Of a DNA stretch of 64,000 nucleotides, positions 22,946-32,893 are shown piece after piece. Both the position numbers and the translations under genes were made by a program. The notes beneath the pieces were generated by a model. That model was not told the DNA's origin and ran no database searches. It saw only the letters and a list, made by a program, of their open reading frames with translations. Every line of letters starts with the position of its first letter. The first letter of the stretch is position 1. Source of the stretch: Undibacterium pigrum (GTDB lineage Bacteria; Pseudomonadota; Gammaproteobacteria; Burkholderiales; Burkholderiaceae_D); the NCBI RefSeq assembly GCF_003201815.1, contig NZ_QJKB01000007.1:230164-294163 (forward strand). Direction: 5' to 3'.

Positions 22946-25735
22946 TCATCCCGCCAGCAAAGCCTTCAGGGCTGTCTTGCCCTTGCCACCTATCTGCATG
23001 ATTTGCAGTGCTGCCAGTGTAGGTGCTGGCAGGCTTTGTTTCCGTTCAAGGCGCAATTCGTTCAAGAGTTCCAGCAAGGCTGCCGTGTCTTTGGGTGGTG
23101 CTTGCGGGCTTTGCGTGACCATGGTGCTCAGCAGTTGAAACACCAGTTGTGGTGCCAGTGCGTGGGCGCGTGCAGCTGTTGCCAGGCTTTTGGCATAGCG
23201 GCTGGCCTTGACTTGTGGTGTCGCCAGCAAATCATGGATGGCCTGGGCGAGGGCGCTGGCATCGAGCCGTCCTTCCAGCCAGGTGACGACCAGGGCATCG
23301 ATGGCGATGGCAGTCTGGCCAGGTTCTTTACCCGCCAGCGCAAAGGCCAGCAACGTGATGGCGCTGCTGCTCATGGGCACTGTGGGGTCGAGCAAGAGAT
23401 TCAGATAGGCCTTGTTGTACCATTCTGCTTCCCACCAGTCGAGGTTATTGGCGATGGCATGGGCACCCTCGGCAAATACTGCCGCCAGGCTGGAAGGCAT
23501 CATGCTGGCGGCCCAGCGTATCTGGCTTTCATTATTGCCGCCAAAGCTTTCTATACGGCGGAAGTATCCTTCGTCTTCCACGACTTGCGGATGGCGCAAG
23601 ATGCTCAGATAAGCCGGGTCTATGGCTCTGGGCGCTGGTGTAGTGCGCAAGTGACTGTGATAAAAAGTGTATACCTCATTCTTGCTGATTTCTATCTCAA
23701 AGCGGTAGCGGGCTGCATGTGCGCCATCTGGCCCAAAGTCACCATATAACTGGATGAGGCTGGTGTCGTCTTCATCAGGGTAGCGGGCGCGGGCGGCGGC
23801 GATGTACAGGGCGCTGTCCTTGCCTTTGGCAGGTATGCTGACTTGTGAACCCAGGGCATAGCGCAAGGCATTGTGATAGGGCGTATCTGGCAAGCTGGCT
23901 GCCTGCTGGCGCACGCCTGCATCTTGGCAGGGGGCCAGGCGCAAGAGGCTGAGTACCTGTTCCTGCAGGGGCTGTTGCAAACCCAGGGCATGTTGCTCAC
24001 GCGCTCTTTCTATCAACACTGAGGGTGCGATGTAGCCACGTTGATGGCTGGGGGCCGCCAGTGGTGGGACAGACTTGCCCTGCGCCAGGACATCCATCAA
24101 ATCATCAGTGCGCTGGCAGATGACGCTGTGCACACCGAAGCGCCCTTTGGCAAAGCTGCTGGTGGGCGTCAGTCTTTCCGCTTCAAATATGAATACAAGC
24201 AGGCGTGCCAGTTCACGCGCCAGCGGTTTTTCCATATTGCGCCAGTTATCGGCGCTGGGCTTGAGTTTTTGAGCGCGCTTGAGTACAGGGCCAAAGCGCT
24301 TTTTGTCATCAGTAGAAAATGGTGCCAGCTTTAGCAAGGCGTGGATGACGGTTTCAAAGCAGTCAGTGTCGTCACTGTTTTCAAAGACATAGGCACAGGC
24401 TTCGATGAGAGCGTCAATATCACTGATGAGGACCAGAGCGCGGTTCTCTGCTATTGGCGATGGCAGGGGCTGCAAAGTGGGTAATGTTTGCGATATTTGG
24501 ATAGCGGTTGGTGGCTCAGACGCATCGACGACAGCAGTGCCCAGCAAAGCCGTCAGTGCATCCCGGTTACTGGTGGCAACCTGGGGCAGCAATTGCCTGG
24601 CCTGTTCTTGCGTGGCAGCATCCATGCTCCATTTACCCAGGCGGCTGATGACTTTCTTTTGCATGTCTGCTGCTTCATGCAGTAAGCCAAATACGGCAAT
24701 AGATGCAGCTTCATTTGCTAGGCTGGCATCTTTGAGGATAATCTGGTCGAGTAATTTCAGGGCAGCATCCACTTGTGCCTTGACGGCAGATGACAACAGG
24801 GGTTGCAGTGCCGTCAGCAAGGCAGTATTGCTGATGGCGTCTGCTGCCTGCAAAGTGCCCAGCACCTTGAGCGCCATGCTGACAGTAGGCGGGATGCGGC
24901 TGTGGCACAGACCCAGATAGCGTTCGCTGAAAACGCGCATTTCTTCTACTGTTGGTGCCAGTGCATCATGAAAGCGCGAGAACCAGCCAGAGCGAAATTG
25001 TATCCAGTCTTTTTCCAGCGCGCCCAGGGTTTTATCCAGCAAAAGTTTGCGACTGTAGACGCCTTGCTGGCATAAATTCAAGAATAACTGTTGCCAGGTA
25101 TGGGCAGGGTCATGGTTATATTTATCGCGCCCGGCGAAGCTGATATCGGTCGTGCCCTCAATGTCGAACAACTGCAGTAATGGTCCCTGCAATAAGTCCG
25201 GGTCATGCTTGATCCAGTAAGCCACATCTGGCACACGGTCTGAATGTACTTCCTGGCTTAGCAAACCCAGCAGATAATTATCATGGGTAGGGCGTTCAAT
25301 CAGGTTATTGATCAGCAGGCTTTGCACGATGCGAAAGGCCAATGGCCTCAGGGATATCATGGTGAGAGCCAGGTTTTCTGTCGATGGCGGTTGGTATTCT
25401 TTCCAGAGTTCGATAAGCTCGGCTGGCTGATAAAGATAATGCCAGCAATGTTCTGCAACATCAGTAGCGGTGCCGCACAAGAAAATGGCAGCACGCAGAC
25501 AATGCCATTGTTCATCCGTGACCTTGCTGCGCCAGGCTGACCTGCTCATGTCCAAGGTATAGCGCGATTTTTCCATGACTTTATTCAAGCGCATGACACT
25601 GGCCCGGTGCTGCGACCACTGTGTCTTGTCCTGTGCTTGCAGATATGTCATCAAGCCCTGGTAGTTGCCTGCGACGACGAATTCTTCCAGCGGGTTTTTT
25701 GCCACGAATGCGGCTTCGTTTTTTTGTTCTGCCAT
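22946..25735 (-). CDS. DUF6493-like large repeat protein
   Basis: Cytoplasmic protein of 929 residues, rich in Leu, Ala and Gln helices, probably an alpha-solenoid. No catalytic motif seen. It resembles DUF6493 proteins, which are typically encoded next to SWIM zinc-finger proteins, exactly the arrangement here: seven bases separate the SWIM stop from this start. A role in a protein or nucleic-acid complex is inferred from the partner only. A relic of its 3' end recurs at about 20240-20262, showing that its terminus was included in a local duplication. Confidence 0.6.
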   Translation of the reverse strand: MAEQKNEAAFVAKNPLEEFVVAGNYQGLMTYLQAQDKTQWSQHRASVMRLNKVMEKSRYTLDMSRSAWRSKVTDEQWHCLRAAIFLCGTATDVAEHCWHYLYQPAELIELWKEYQPPSTENLALTMISLRPLAFRIVQSLLINNLIERPTHDNYLLGLLSQEVHSDRVPDVAYWIKHDPDLLQGPLLQLFDIEGTTDISFAGRDKYNHDPAHTWQQLFLNLCQQGVYSRKLLLDKTLGALEKDWIQFRSGWFSRFHDALAPTVEEMRVFSERYLGLCHSRIPPTVSMALKVLGTLQAADAISNTALLTALQPLLSSAVKAQVDAALKLLDQIILKDASLANEAASIAVFGLLHEAADMQKKVISRLGKWSMDAATQEQARQLLPQVATSNRDALTALLGTAVVDASEPPTAIQISQTLPTLQPLPSPIAENRALVLISDIDALIEACAYVFENSDDTDCFETVIHALLKLAPFSTDDKKRFGPVLKRAQKLKPSADNWRNMEKPLARELARLLVFIFEAERLTPTSSFAKGRFGVHSVICQRTDDLMDVLAQGKSVPPLAAPSHQRGYIAPSVLIERAREQHALGLQQPLQEQVLSLLRLAPCQDAGVRQQAASLPDTPYHNALRYALGSQVSIPAKGKDSALYIAAARARYPDEDDTSLIQLYGDFGPDGAHAARYRFEIEISKNEVYTFYHSHLRTTPAPRAIDPAYLSILRHPQVVEDEGYFRRIESFGGNNESQIRWAASMMPSSLAAVFAEGAHAIANNLDWWEAEWYNKAYLNLLLDPTVPMSSSAITLLAFALAGKEPGQTAIAIDALVVTWLEGRLDASALAQAIHDLLATPQVKASRYAKSLATAARAHALAPQLVFQLLSTMVTQSPQAPPKDTAALLELLNELRLERKQSLPAPTLAALQIMQIGGKGKTALKALLAG

Positions 25736-25742
25736 GGGTATC

Positions 25743-27131
25743 CTAAGTTTCAGTCATCGCTTCGACGGCCAGCACATGCTTGCAAGGCCCACGCAAACCC
25801 TGGTGCCTGGCATACCACGGGCAAGTGCAGCGCAATTCACCATCCACTTCGCGTACACGGTGCTGTATATCTGCACTCTGCACACTGGCTTCAAGCGGCT
25901 GTTTTTTTATGATGTTGACGGCATGGTCTTTGATCAGTTCACGGGCGGCAAGCAGGCGTGGGTGCAAGTCTTCTGCCATGTTCAGGTCCAGTGGCAGTAC
26001 ACGATGAAAGTAGCTGCCTTCAGTCACATCAAAACCCAGCAGGCCAGAGACGCCAAGTATGCGCAGGCTGTCTTCTATGCTGGCTAATGGTAAATCCAGT
26101 TGCTCTGCCAGTGCCGGGGCTTGCAATGAGGATTGCCATTGTAAAAGAGCACGCAGGCGGGGTAGGGCGTCGGCATCCTGCATGTTCATCAGGGCACGTA
26201 AAGCCTGGCCTTCGCCAGAAAACCCACGCCAGACTTCGGCACTCAGGGCCAGTGTCAGGCGGGCACCGGCAAACTGCAATACCCAGGCGCTGGCTTGCTG
26301 GGCTTCATCAGCAAAAATAGCCATGGATTTCACACGCGGCAGCAAGGCTTCAAGCACGCGCAGGCGGGTGCTATCTACCAGGCGTATGCTATCCGGCTCT
26401 GGCCTGGTCGTGGTGCGCAGGCCAAAGGGGCCATGTGATATCCATAGCGGCGTCTTGCTGGTCGATGCCCTGGGCTGCGATCGCAAGAAGCGCAAGGCTT
26501 CAGCACCGCTGACTTCTACTATCTTGCGCATGCCAGCCTGGTAAGACTGCACTTCCAGCATGCCACGTATCCAGCGTAATGGCAGTTCGACTTTTTTCTC
26601 GACGACGCTATTGCCACCCGCATGCAGGGTAAACGCATCCTGCCCGACTGAAAACGCAAGGCCAGCCGCATCACGCACACGCGCCAGTGCAGCCCGCATG
26701 GGTGCATTGAAATCAACATTGGTCGTGCCCTTGCCGACGATATCTCCCTCATAACTGTCAGGCAGCATGTCGACACGCACATAGGCACTACAACAGGAAG
26801 AGAAACCTTCAAAACGCAAAATGCCGCCGCCAGATGTAACGACCGGGTCTGCCAGCATGAGGTTTTTTGCCAGGGTATTGGCGGGTGTGAAAAAGCGTGA
26901 ACCAACAATGATGTGGACCGCAGTCAGCAATTCTGCCGACAGGCGCGGCTGCTTGAGCATGCCTTCAAAGAAGTGCGGGTGGGCGACCACTGCTTTGTCG
27001 CCCGTTCCAGACGTGGCCAGTTGCAGCCTGGGCCTGATATCTTCTGTCAGGGCTGAGGCTTGCAGGTAATGGTAGGCGTGTGCTTGGGTAGTCATGGGCG
27101 CTAGCATATCGCTTTGTGTAGCGATTGTCAT
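25743..27131 (-). CDS. SWIM zinc-finger protein
   Basis: Protein of 462 residues. Near the C-terminus the SWIM motif is complete: ELRCTCPWYARHQGLRGPCKHVLAVEAM (CxC...CxH), a zinc site for DNA or protein binding. The rest is helical and of unrecognised fold; a winged-helix-like part (LDLPLASIEDSLRILGVSG) lies near residues 355-375. Several N-terminal Met codons (27131, 27107, 27095) are possible and none has a clear ribosome site. Operon with the DUF6493 gene. Function of the pair is unknown. Confidence 0.75.
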   Translation of the reverse strand: MTIATQSDMLAPMTTQAHAYHYLQASALTEDIRPRLQLATSGTGDKAVVAHPHFFEGMLKQPRLSAELLTAVHIIVGSRFFTPANTLAKNLMLADPVVTSGGGILRFEGFSSCCSAYVRVDMLPDSYEGDIVGKGTTNVDFNAPMRAALARVRDAAGLAFSVGQDAFTLHAGGNSVVEKKVELPLRWIRGMLEVQSYQAGMRKIVEVSGAEALRFLRSQPRASTSKTPLWISHGPFGLRTTTRPEPDSIRLVDSTRLRVLEALLPRVKSMAIFADEAQQASAWVLQFAGARLTLALSAEVWRGFSGEGQALRALMNMQDADALPRLRALLQWQSSLQAPALAEQLDLPLASIEDSLRILGVSGLLGFDVTEGSYFHRVLPLDLNMAEDLHPRLLAARELIKDHAVNIIKKQPLEASVQSADIQHRVREVDGELRCTCPWYARHQGLRGPCKHVLAVEAMTET

Positions 27132-27152
27132 CGCGCCCGCGCCTCAGTATTT

Positions 27153-28052
27153 CTATTCCTTTTTCTGAAGCAGCTCAAGTATGCTGGAAAAATCCTTGCC
27201 GCCTGCACCGGCTTTGCTGTGGATACCATACAGATTGCGCACGGCTTCACCCAGCGGGATGCTGGAGTTTGTACCCAGCGCTGCCTCGGTTGCCAGGCCC
27301 AGGTCCTTGAGCATGAGGTCTACCCCAAAACCACCAGTGTAGCCGCGTGATGCGGGGGCGGTTTCCATGACGCCGGGGTAGGGGTTGTACAGTTCCAGCG
27401 CCCAGTTGCGGCCCGAGCTTTTGCTCATGATGTCGGACAGGACTTTGGGATCAAGCCCGTTCGCTACGCCCAGCGCCAGCGCCTCTGCCGTGCCTGCCAT
27501 GAGTATGCCGAGCAGCATGTTGTTGCAGATTTTGGCGGTTTGTCCGGCACCGTGTTCGCCAGCGTGGAAAATGTTCTTGCCCATGGCGTTCAGCACAGGG
27601 CGGGCGCGTTCGAGGTCGTCTGTACTACCGCCGACGATGAAGGTCAGCGTGCCTGCGGCTGCGCCTGCCGTGCCGCCTGAGACCGGAGCATCGACCATTG
27701 CCAGCCCGCGTGCGGCGGCTGCTTGTGCGACTTTCTTGGCAGATTGTGGGGCGATGGTGCTGCAGTCTATGATCAGTGCGCCATCGGCGATGTGGGCGAG
27801 TATGCCGTCGTCGCCAAGGTAGAGGCTTTCTACATGGCGGCTGGCGGGCAGCATGCTGATGACGATGTCTGCGCCTTCTATGGCTTGCTTTGCGTTACCT
27901 GCGGCCAGTGCACCTGCGTCTGCCAGTGTTTTGAGGGCAGTGGGGGAAAGGTCGAAAACGGTGAGTGGGTAGCCTGCCTTGAGCAGGTTAAGTGCCATGG
28001 GCGCGCCCATGTTGCCGAGGCCGATGAAGGCGATTTTGGATTGGTTTGACAT
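27153..28052 (-). CDS. mmsB: 3-hydroxyisobutyrate dehydrogenase
   Basis: NAD-dependent oxidation of 3-hydroxyisobutyrate to methylmalonate semialdehyde in valine breakdown; cytoplasmic. The protein has 299 residues, the usual length. Visible are the N-terminal dinucleotide motif FIGLGNMGAPMALNLLKAG, the substrate loop DAPVSGGTAGAAAGTLTF, and the catalytic-lysine region GAGQTAKICNNMLLG. The C-terminal SKAGAGGKDFSSILELL is typical. GGAGAT lies just upstream of the start. Last gene of the valine set, separated from the hydrolase gene by 186 bases holding a palindromic repeat. Confidence 0.92.
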   Translation of the reverse strand: MSNQSKIAFIGLGNMGAPMALNLLKAGYPLTVFDLSPTALKTLADAGALAAGNAKQAIEGADIVISMLPASRHVESLYLGDDGILAHIADGALIIDCSTIAPQSAKKVAQAAAARGLAMVDAPVSGGTAGAAAGTLTFIVGGSTDDLERARPVLNAMGKNIFHAGEHGAGQTAKICNNMLLGILMAGTAEALALGVANGLDPKVLSDIMSKSSGRNWALELYNPYPGVMETAPASRGYTGGFGVDLMLKDLGLATEAALGTNSSIPLGEAVRNLYGIHSKAGAGGKDFSSILELLQKKE

Positions 28053-28103
28053 GGTTTATCTCCTTTTATTACGTGTTCTTTGTTCAGATTGGCGGTCGTT
28101 CCT

Positions 28104-28222
28104 CGTAGGTTGGGCCGGGCCTCGCTAGGCTACGTTTTATCAGCCCAACACCCGGCGTTTCAACAACGTATTCGTTTATTTAAGGCCCAGTGTTGGGCTG
28201 GTAAACCGTAGCCCAACCTACG
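28104..28222. repeat. 119-bp palindromic repeat element
   Basis: Outer arms CGTAGGTTGGGC / GCCCAACCTACG (12 of 12) enclose inner arms containing CAGCCCAACAC / GTGTTGGGCTG. The whole folds as one long interrupted hairpin. GTAGGTTGGGC-type palindromes occur as dispersed repeats in many proteobacteria. It lies between mmsB and the preceding gene and may modulate mmsB read-through. Confidence 0.8.
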
Positions 28223-28238
28223 GACCTCGGCTTGATAC

Positions 28239-29426
28239 TCACGCAGCTCTCTTTTGGATATTTTCACTCGCACCCAAATCTCTTAAAGGATGCTGCTCTG
28301 CCGCCCAAAGACGCGCAAAATATAGCTCGCCATCCTGCGGCTGCAATGCAACCAAACTACCCGGCAACCATTGCGGTTTCTGATCTTTATCAATAATCAA
28401 GGCTCGTATCCCTTCCGCAAAATCATGGCCCTGCGCGCAGGCGAGTGCTGCCACCAGTTCCATGCGGAAGATTTCTGCCAGCGACAAATGCTTGCCTCTT
28501 TCTTGCAAGGCATGTGCCAGCCAGGCAGATGTAGGGCTGCCTTTTTGCAGGCTGGCGATGGCTTTTTGCAGCCACGCATCATCGTTTACTACGCTTGCAT
28601 CCAGCTGACAAATATTGCTGATGATGGTGCTCAGGTCAGCAGCGCTGCACAGTTGATTGATGTGATCGAAATGCAGGCGCAAAGGCCCGGCGCTGATGAC
28701 CACGTTGGCATTGCGTTGCTGCTCATGCAGGATATGGCTCAGGCGCAGGTGGTTATTTTCCGCCTGCTTGCTCCATTCACAGGCTTGCAGGCGGGCCAGC
28801 AGTTCTGCCTTGCTTTCGTGCGGCAATTGCAGGTCTGCCAGTTTCACAAATACGGCGTCACTGGCATTGATGTTCGCGCCCGTCAAGGCCAGGAATAAAC
28901 CCAGCTTGCCTGGCATGCGATTCAAAAACCAGGTGCCGCCTACATCCGGGAACAGGCCTATCGCAATCTCAGGCATGGCGAGGCGGGATTTTTCTGTGAC
29001 GACGCGGTGGCTGGCACCGGCCATCAAGCCTATACCGCCACCCATGACGATGCCATGGCCCCAGCATAATATGGGTTTGCGGTAGGTGTGGATTTGATAG
29101 TCGAGGCGGTATTCCTGTTCAAAAAAATCCAGGGCGTAGGCATTGCCCAGCAAGTCATCTTTTTTATCGGAAGCATGATGCTCGCGCATGCTGGCGTACA
29201 GGTTTTGCAAGTCACCGCCTGCGCAAAATGCTTTTTCGCCAGCGGCCTGCAAGACCACCATGGCGACGCTCTCATCTTCATCCCAGGCTTGCAATTGCCT
29301 GCCCAGTAATTGCACCATCTCTTTGGACAGGGCATTCAGGGTTTTTTCTGAATTGAGGGTGGCCACGCCTAGTTGCATGCCATTGGCGGCAGGCAGGGTG
29401 TGGAACAGGACTGGGGAGTCGCTCAT
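28239..29426 (-). CDS. 3-hydroxyisobutyryl-CoA hydrolase
   Basis: Crotonase-superfamily thioesterase of 395 residues that releases free 3-hydroxyisobutyrate in the valine pathway. Motifs: AFCAGGDLQNLY, GHGIVMGGGIGLMAGASHRVV, and MPEIAIGLFPDVGGTWFLNRMPGKLG, diagnostic for HIBCH against plain hydratases; a C-terminal extension gives the expected near-400 length. The start at 29426 has GGAGGA upstream and overlaps the stop of the hydratase gene as ATGA, so translation is probably coupled. Confidence 0.88.
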   Translation of the reverse strand: MSDSPVLFHTLPAANGMQLGVATLNSEKTLNALSKEMVQLLGRQLQAWDEDESVAMVVLQAAGEKAFCAGGDLQNLYASMREHHASDKKDDLLGNAYALDFFEQEYRLDYQIHTYRKPILCWGHGIVMGGGIGLMAGASHRVVTEKSRLAMPEIAIGLFPDVGGTWFLNRMPGKLGLFLALTGANINASDAVFVKLADLQLPHESKAELLARLQACEWSKQAENNHLRLSHILHEQQRNANVVISAGPLRLHFDHINQLCSAADLSTIISNICQLDASVVNDDAWLQKAIASLQKGSPTSAWLAHALQERGKHLSLAEIFRMELVAALACAQGHDFAEGIRALIIDKDQKPQWLPGSLVALQPQDGELYFARLWAAEQHPLRDLGASENIQKRAA

Positions 29427-30214
29427 GCATTCCTCCACACGGGTGGGCGTTTTTCCAAAAAGGCAGTGACGCCTTCTTTTTGATCGGCGGTATCAAACAG
29501 CGCCAGGAAGGCTTCGCGTTCTTGTGGCAGCACAGTGTTCATCGGTTGCTGGCGTGCGCCCTGTATCAGTTGCTTGCATGCCTTGACGCTGCTGGGGCTT
29601 TGCTTGCCAACCTGTTTGGCCAGGGCCAGTGCGTGTTCTAGTGCGCCGCCGGTGGCGACGACTTCTTCTACCAGCCCTATGCGCAGGGCAGTGGCAGCAT
29701 CGACACGTTCACCGCACAAGATCAGGCGCTTGGCCCAGCCTTCGCCGACCAGCCAGGCAAGATTTTGCGTGCCGCCAGCGCAGGGCAGCAAGCCCACTGC
29801 GGCTTCTGGCAAGGCCATTTGCGCCTGGGTTTCGGCAATACGCAAATCGCAAGCCAGCGCACATTCCAGGCCACCGCCCATGGCATAGCCATTGATGGCA
29901 GCGATGGAAACACCACGGAAGCGGCTCAGGGTTTCAAACGCTTCACCAAAGCGGCGTGCCATGTCCAGTGCCACGGCCTTGTCGCCATCGGCAAACAGTT
30001 TCAAATCTGCGCCTGCTGAAAAGAATTTCTGGCCTGAGCCTGTGATGACGAGGCTGTAGATATCTGCATCGGCATTGAGGTCATTGACGAGTTGCGTCAA
30101 TGCCTGCAAACCCGCAGCCGTCCAGGTATTGGCGGGCGGGTTGGCAATGGTGACCAGGGCAGTGTGGCCTATGATTTCGCATTGCAGGTTGGTGTAGTTG
30201 CTGTACTTGCTCAT
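29423..30214 (-). CDS. Enoyl-CoA hydratase (methacrylyl-CoA hydration)
   Basis: Crotonase-family protein of 263 residues that would hydrate methacrylyl-CoA to 3-hydroxyisobutyryl-CoA. Oxyanion-hole segment FFSAGADLKLF and GYAMGGGLECALACDLRIA. Both glutamates expected for hydratases are present (GGLECALA and ALPEAAVGLLPCAGGTQNL). The start overlaps the acyl-CoA dehydrogenase stop as ATGA. Substrate assigned from operon context; other short-chain enoyl-CoAs are possible. Confidence 0.85.
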   Translation of the reverse strand: MSKYSNYTNLQCEIIGHTALVTIANPPANTWTAAGLQALTQLVNDLNADADIYSLVITGSGQKFFSAGADLKLFADGDKAVALDMARRFGEAFETLSRFRGVSIAAINGYAMGGGLECALACDLRIAETQAQMALPEAAVGLLPCAGGTQNLAWLVGEGWAKRLILCGERVDAATALRIGLVEEVVATGGALEHALALAKQVGKQSPSSVKACKQLIQGARQQPMNTVLPQEREAFLALFDTADQKEGVTAFLEKRPPVWRNA

Positions 30215-31371
30215 AAAAATTCCTCGCTTGCGGGTTGGTTTAGCATGTGGCGGGCAACGATGACGCGCATGATTTCATTCGTGCCTTCGAGTATCTGGTG
30301 CACCCTGACATCGCGCAGGAAACGCTCCAGCGGGTATTCGCGTATATAGCCGTAACCGCCGTGTATTTGCAGGGCTTCATTGCAGACGGCAAAGCCGGTG
30401 TCGGTCGCCAGGCGCTTGGCCATGGCGCAATACACTGAGGCATTGTCGGCCTTGCTGTCTAGCTTGCTGGCAGCGAGACGCACCATCTGACGGGCGGCCA
30501 CCAGCTCGGTTTGCATGTCGGCCAGTTTGAATTGCAGCACCTGAAAATCAGACAGCTTTTTCTGGAACTGCATACGCTCATTCATATACGCTTGCGCGCT
30601 ATTGAGTGCCGATTGCGCCGCACCGATGGAGCAGGTGGCAATGTTGATGCGGCCACCATCCAGACCACGCATGGCAATGCGAAAGCCCTCGCCTTCTTCA
30701 CCCAGCAAGTGGCTGCGCGGTATACGTACCTGGTCAAAATTGACAGTGCGGGTGGGCTGGCTGTTCCAGCCCATCTTGTCTTCTTTCTTGCCATAGCTGA
30801 TGCCCGGCAAATCTGCCGGAACCGCAAAGGCAGAGATACCGCCAGCACCATCACCCCCCGTGCGCGCCATGACGACCAGCATATTGGTGGCACCCGCGCC
30901 TGAGATAAAGGCTTTGCTGCCATTGAGGATATAGCTTTCACCATCGAGGCGGGCGCTGGTGCGCAGTGATGCTGCGTCAGAACCCGAGCCAGCTTCGGTC
31001 AGGCAATACGAAGCCAGTTTCTTGCCTGCGGCCAGTCTGGGCACCCATTCCTGCTGCACTTCTGGTGTGCCCCAATGGGCGATCATCCAGCTTGCCATAT
31101 TGTGTATGGTGATGTAAGCCGTGGTAGAAGGGCAGGCGCGGGCCAGCTCTTCAAACACGATGGCGGCGTCCAGCCGCGTCAAACCCAGCCCGCCCAACTC
31201 TTCTGGCACATACAGCCCGCAAAATCCCAGCTCCCCGGCATGGGCGATAACGTCCAGCGGGAAGTGGGAAGTGGCATCCCAATGCGCGGCTTGCACCGCC
31301 ATTTCATGGGCGGCGAAGCTGCGGGCAGATTGCTGGTAGGCGCGCTGGTCTTCACTAAGATCGAAGTCCAT
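30211..31371 (-). CDS. Acyl-CoA dehydrogenase, probably isobutyryl-CoA specific
   Basis: FAD enzyme of 386 residues. Features: N-terminal FDLSEDQRAYQQSARSFA, flavin-binding YCLTEAGSGSDAASLRT, a central beta domain, and the C-terminal QIHGGYGYIREYPLERFLRDV followed by ILEGTNEIMR, whose first glutamate is the catalytic base of the short-chain class. Start at 31371 chosen because GGGAG lies six bases upstream; the ATG at 31377 abuts the ribosome site. Converts isobutyryl-CoA to methacrylyl-CoA by operon logic. Ten bases after mmsA. Confidence 0.88.
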   Translation of the reverse strand: MDFDLSEDQRAYQQSARSFAAHEMAVQAAHWDATSHFPLDVIAHAGELGFCGLYVPEELGGLGLTRLDAAIVFEELARACPSTTAYITIHNMASWMIAHWGTPEVQQEWVPRLAAGKKLASYCLTEAGSGSDAASLRTSARLDGESYILNGSKAFISGAGATNMLVVMARTGGDGAGGISAFAVPADLPGISYGKKEDKMGWNSQPTRTVNFDQVRIPRSHLLGEEGEGFRIAMRGLDGGRINIATCSIGAAQSALNSAQAYMNERMQFQKKLSDFQVLQFKLADMQTELVAARQMVRLAASKLDSKADNASVYCAMAKRLATDTGFAVCNEALQIHGGYGYIREYPLERFLRDVRVHQILEGTNEIMRVIVARHMLNQPASEEFL

Positions 31372-31381
31372 GGCCATCTCC

Positions 31382-32893
31382 CTATTTTAAAGAGATGGTG
31401 GTATTCACCTTGCCTGCGCTGACGCTGTCATCAAACCAGCGTGCCGTGATGGTCTTGGTCTGGGTGTAGAACTGGATGACTTGTTTACCATACGGCCCCA
31501 GGTCACCGAGTTTGGATGCCCGTGAGCCGGTAAATGAAAATAGCGGCACAGGCACAGGGATAGGCACGTTGATGCCGATCTGGCCAACGTCGATATCTTC
31601 TTCAAAGGTGCGGGCAGCAGCGCCAGACTGGGTGAACAGTGCCGTGCCGTTGCCGTTAGGGTTGGCATTGATGATGGCGATCGCGTCAGCCAGGGTATCT
31701 GCCCGCATGATGCACAATACCGGGCCAAAAATTTCTTCTTCATACACGCGCATACCGGGCTTGACTCCGGTGAACACGGTAGGTCCAACGAAGTTGCCAT
31801 GCTCATAGCCTGGCACTTGCGGTGCGCGGCCATCCAGCACCAGTGTCGCACCTTCAGCAATACCTTGCGCGATCAGGCTTTCTACGCGTTCTTTGGCAGT
31901 ACATGAAATGACCGGTCCTATGTCGGTATTGGCTTCTGCACCCGCATTGATCTTGAGGCTGCGTGCGCGGTCCAGCAAGTCTGGCACCCACTGGTTGGCT
32001 TCACCAACCAGTATCACCACGGACAGCGCCATGCAACGCTGGCCAGCCGCACCAAAGGCAGCACCGGCGAGGTTGTTCAGGGTTTGTTCTTTATTTGCAT
32101 CTGGCAGGACAATGGCATGGTTCTTGGCACCCATCATACACTGTGCACGTTTGCCCGCCAGTGTCGCACGGTTATACACATGCGTGCCTACGCGGGTGGA
32201 GCCTACAAAGGACACCGCCTTGATATCAGGGTGATCGCAAATCGCATTGACGATATCTTCACCGCCATGCACCACGTTCAGCACGCCAGGTGGCACACCG
32301 GCCTGCATAGCCAGCTCAGCCAGACGCATGGTGACCATGGGGTCTTGCTCGGATGGTTTCAGGATGAAGGTGTTACCGCAGGCAATCGCCATAGGAAACA
32401 TCCACAGCGGTATCATCGCCGGGAAGTTGAAAGGGGTAATGCCAGCGCACACGCCCAGCGGCTGGTTCAGGGTATAGGTATCGACACCGCTGGCCACGTT
32501 ATTGGCGATTTCGCCCATTTGCAGGTTGCCGATATTAGCGGCATGCTCAACCACTTCCAGACCACGGAAGATATCGCCTTCAGCATCGGCCAGGGTCTTG
32601 CCCTGTTCGGCTGTCAGCAATGCGGCCAGCTCGGCCATGTTTTCACGTATCAGTTGCTGGTATTTCAAAAAGATGCGGGCGCGTGTGCCTATCGCTGTCT
32701 TGCGCCAGGTCTTGAACGCGGCCTTGGCAGCATCGACTGCGGCCTGCATTTCATCTGGCGTGGTAAACGGTACATGGGCCAGCACCTGTTGCGTGGCCGG
32801 GTTGATCACATTGCGCCATTGCGTGGATTTGGAGTCTATCAGTTCGCCGTTGATGAGCAGTTTGACGTTGGGAACCTGGGTAAGAGTTGCCAT
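31382..32893 (-). CDS. mmsA: CoA-acylating methylmalonate-semialdehyde dehydrogenase
   Basis: Converts methylmalonate semialdehyde to propionyl-CoA with NAD and CoA. The protein has 503 residues, the usual length. Aldehyde-dehydrogenase landmarks: [37 protein letters not shown], the catalytic cysteine in [16 protein letters not shown], and [16 protein letters not shown] 32893 is chosen (AGGAAA six bases upstream); the long frame upstream is not conserved-looking. First gene of the valine operon. Its product pathway, propionyl-CoA to methylmalonyl-CoA to succinyl-CoA, uses a B12-dependent mutase, which is relevant to the riboswitch upstream. Confidence 0.93.
   Translation of the reverse strand: MATLTQVPNVKLLINGELIDSKSTQWRNVINPATQQVLAHVPFTTPDEMQAAVDAAKAAFKTWRKTAIGTRARIFLKYQQLIRENMAELAALLTAEQGKTLADAEGDIFRGLEVVEHAANIGNLQMGEIANNVASGVDTYTLNQPLGVCAGITPFNFPAMIPLWMFPMAIACGNTFILKPSEQDPMVTMRLAELAMQAGVPPGVLNVVHGGEDIVNAICDHPDIKAVSFVGSTRVGTHVYNRATLAGKRAQCMMGAKNHAIVLPDANKEQTLNNLAGAAFGAAGQRCMALSVVILVGEANQWVPDLLDRARSLKINAGAEANTDIGPVISCTAKERVESLIAQGIAEGATLVLDGRAPQVPGYEHGNFVGPTVFTGVKPGMRVYEEEIFGPVLCIMRADTLADAIAIINANPNGNGTALFTQSGAAARTFEEDIDVGQIGINVPIPVPVPLFSFTGSRASKLGDLGPYGKQVIQFYTQTKTITARWFDDSVSAGKVNTTISLK

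Larger units (their letters stand above)
22598..22975 (-). repeat. Duplicated promoter block X
   Basis: Counterpart of block Y (19860-20262): hlyD start relic, promoter region with AAAAATATATTTTTGATATGTAT, and the true 3' end of the DUF6493 gene. The two blocks bracket the 2.3 kb holding ClpP-like copies 2 and 3 and the CPBP gene. Confidence 0.8.
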
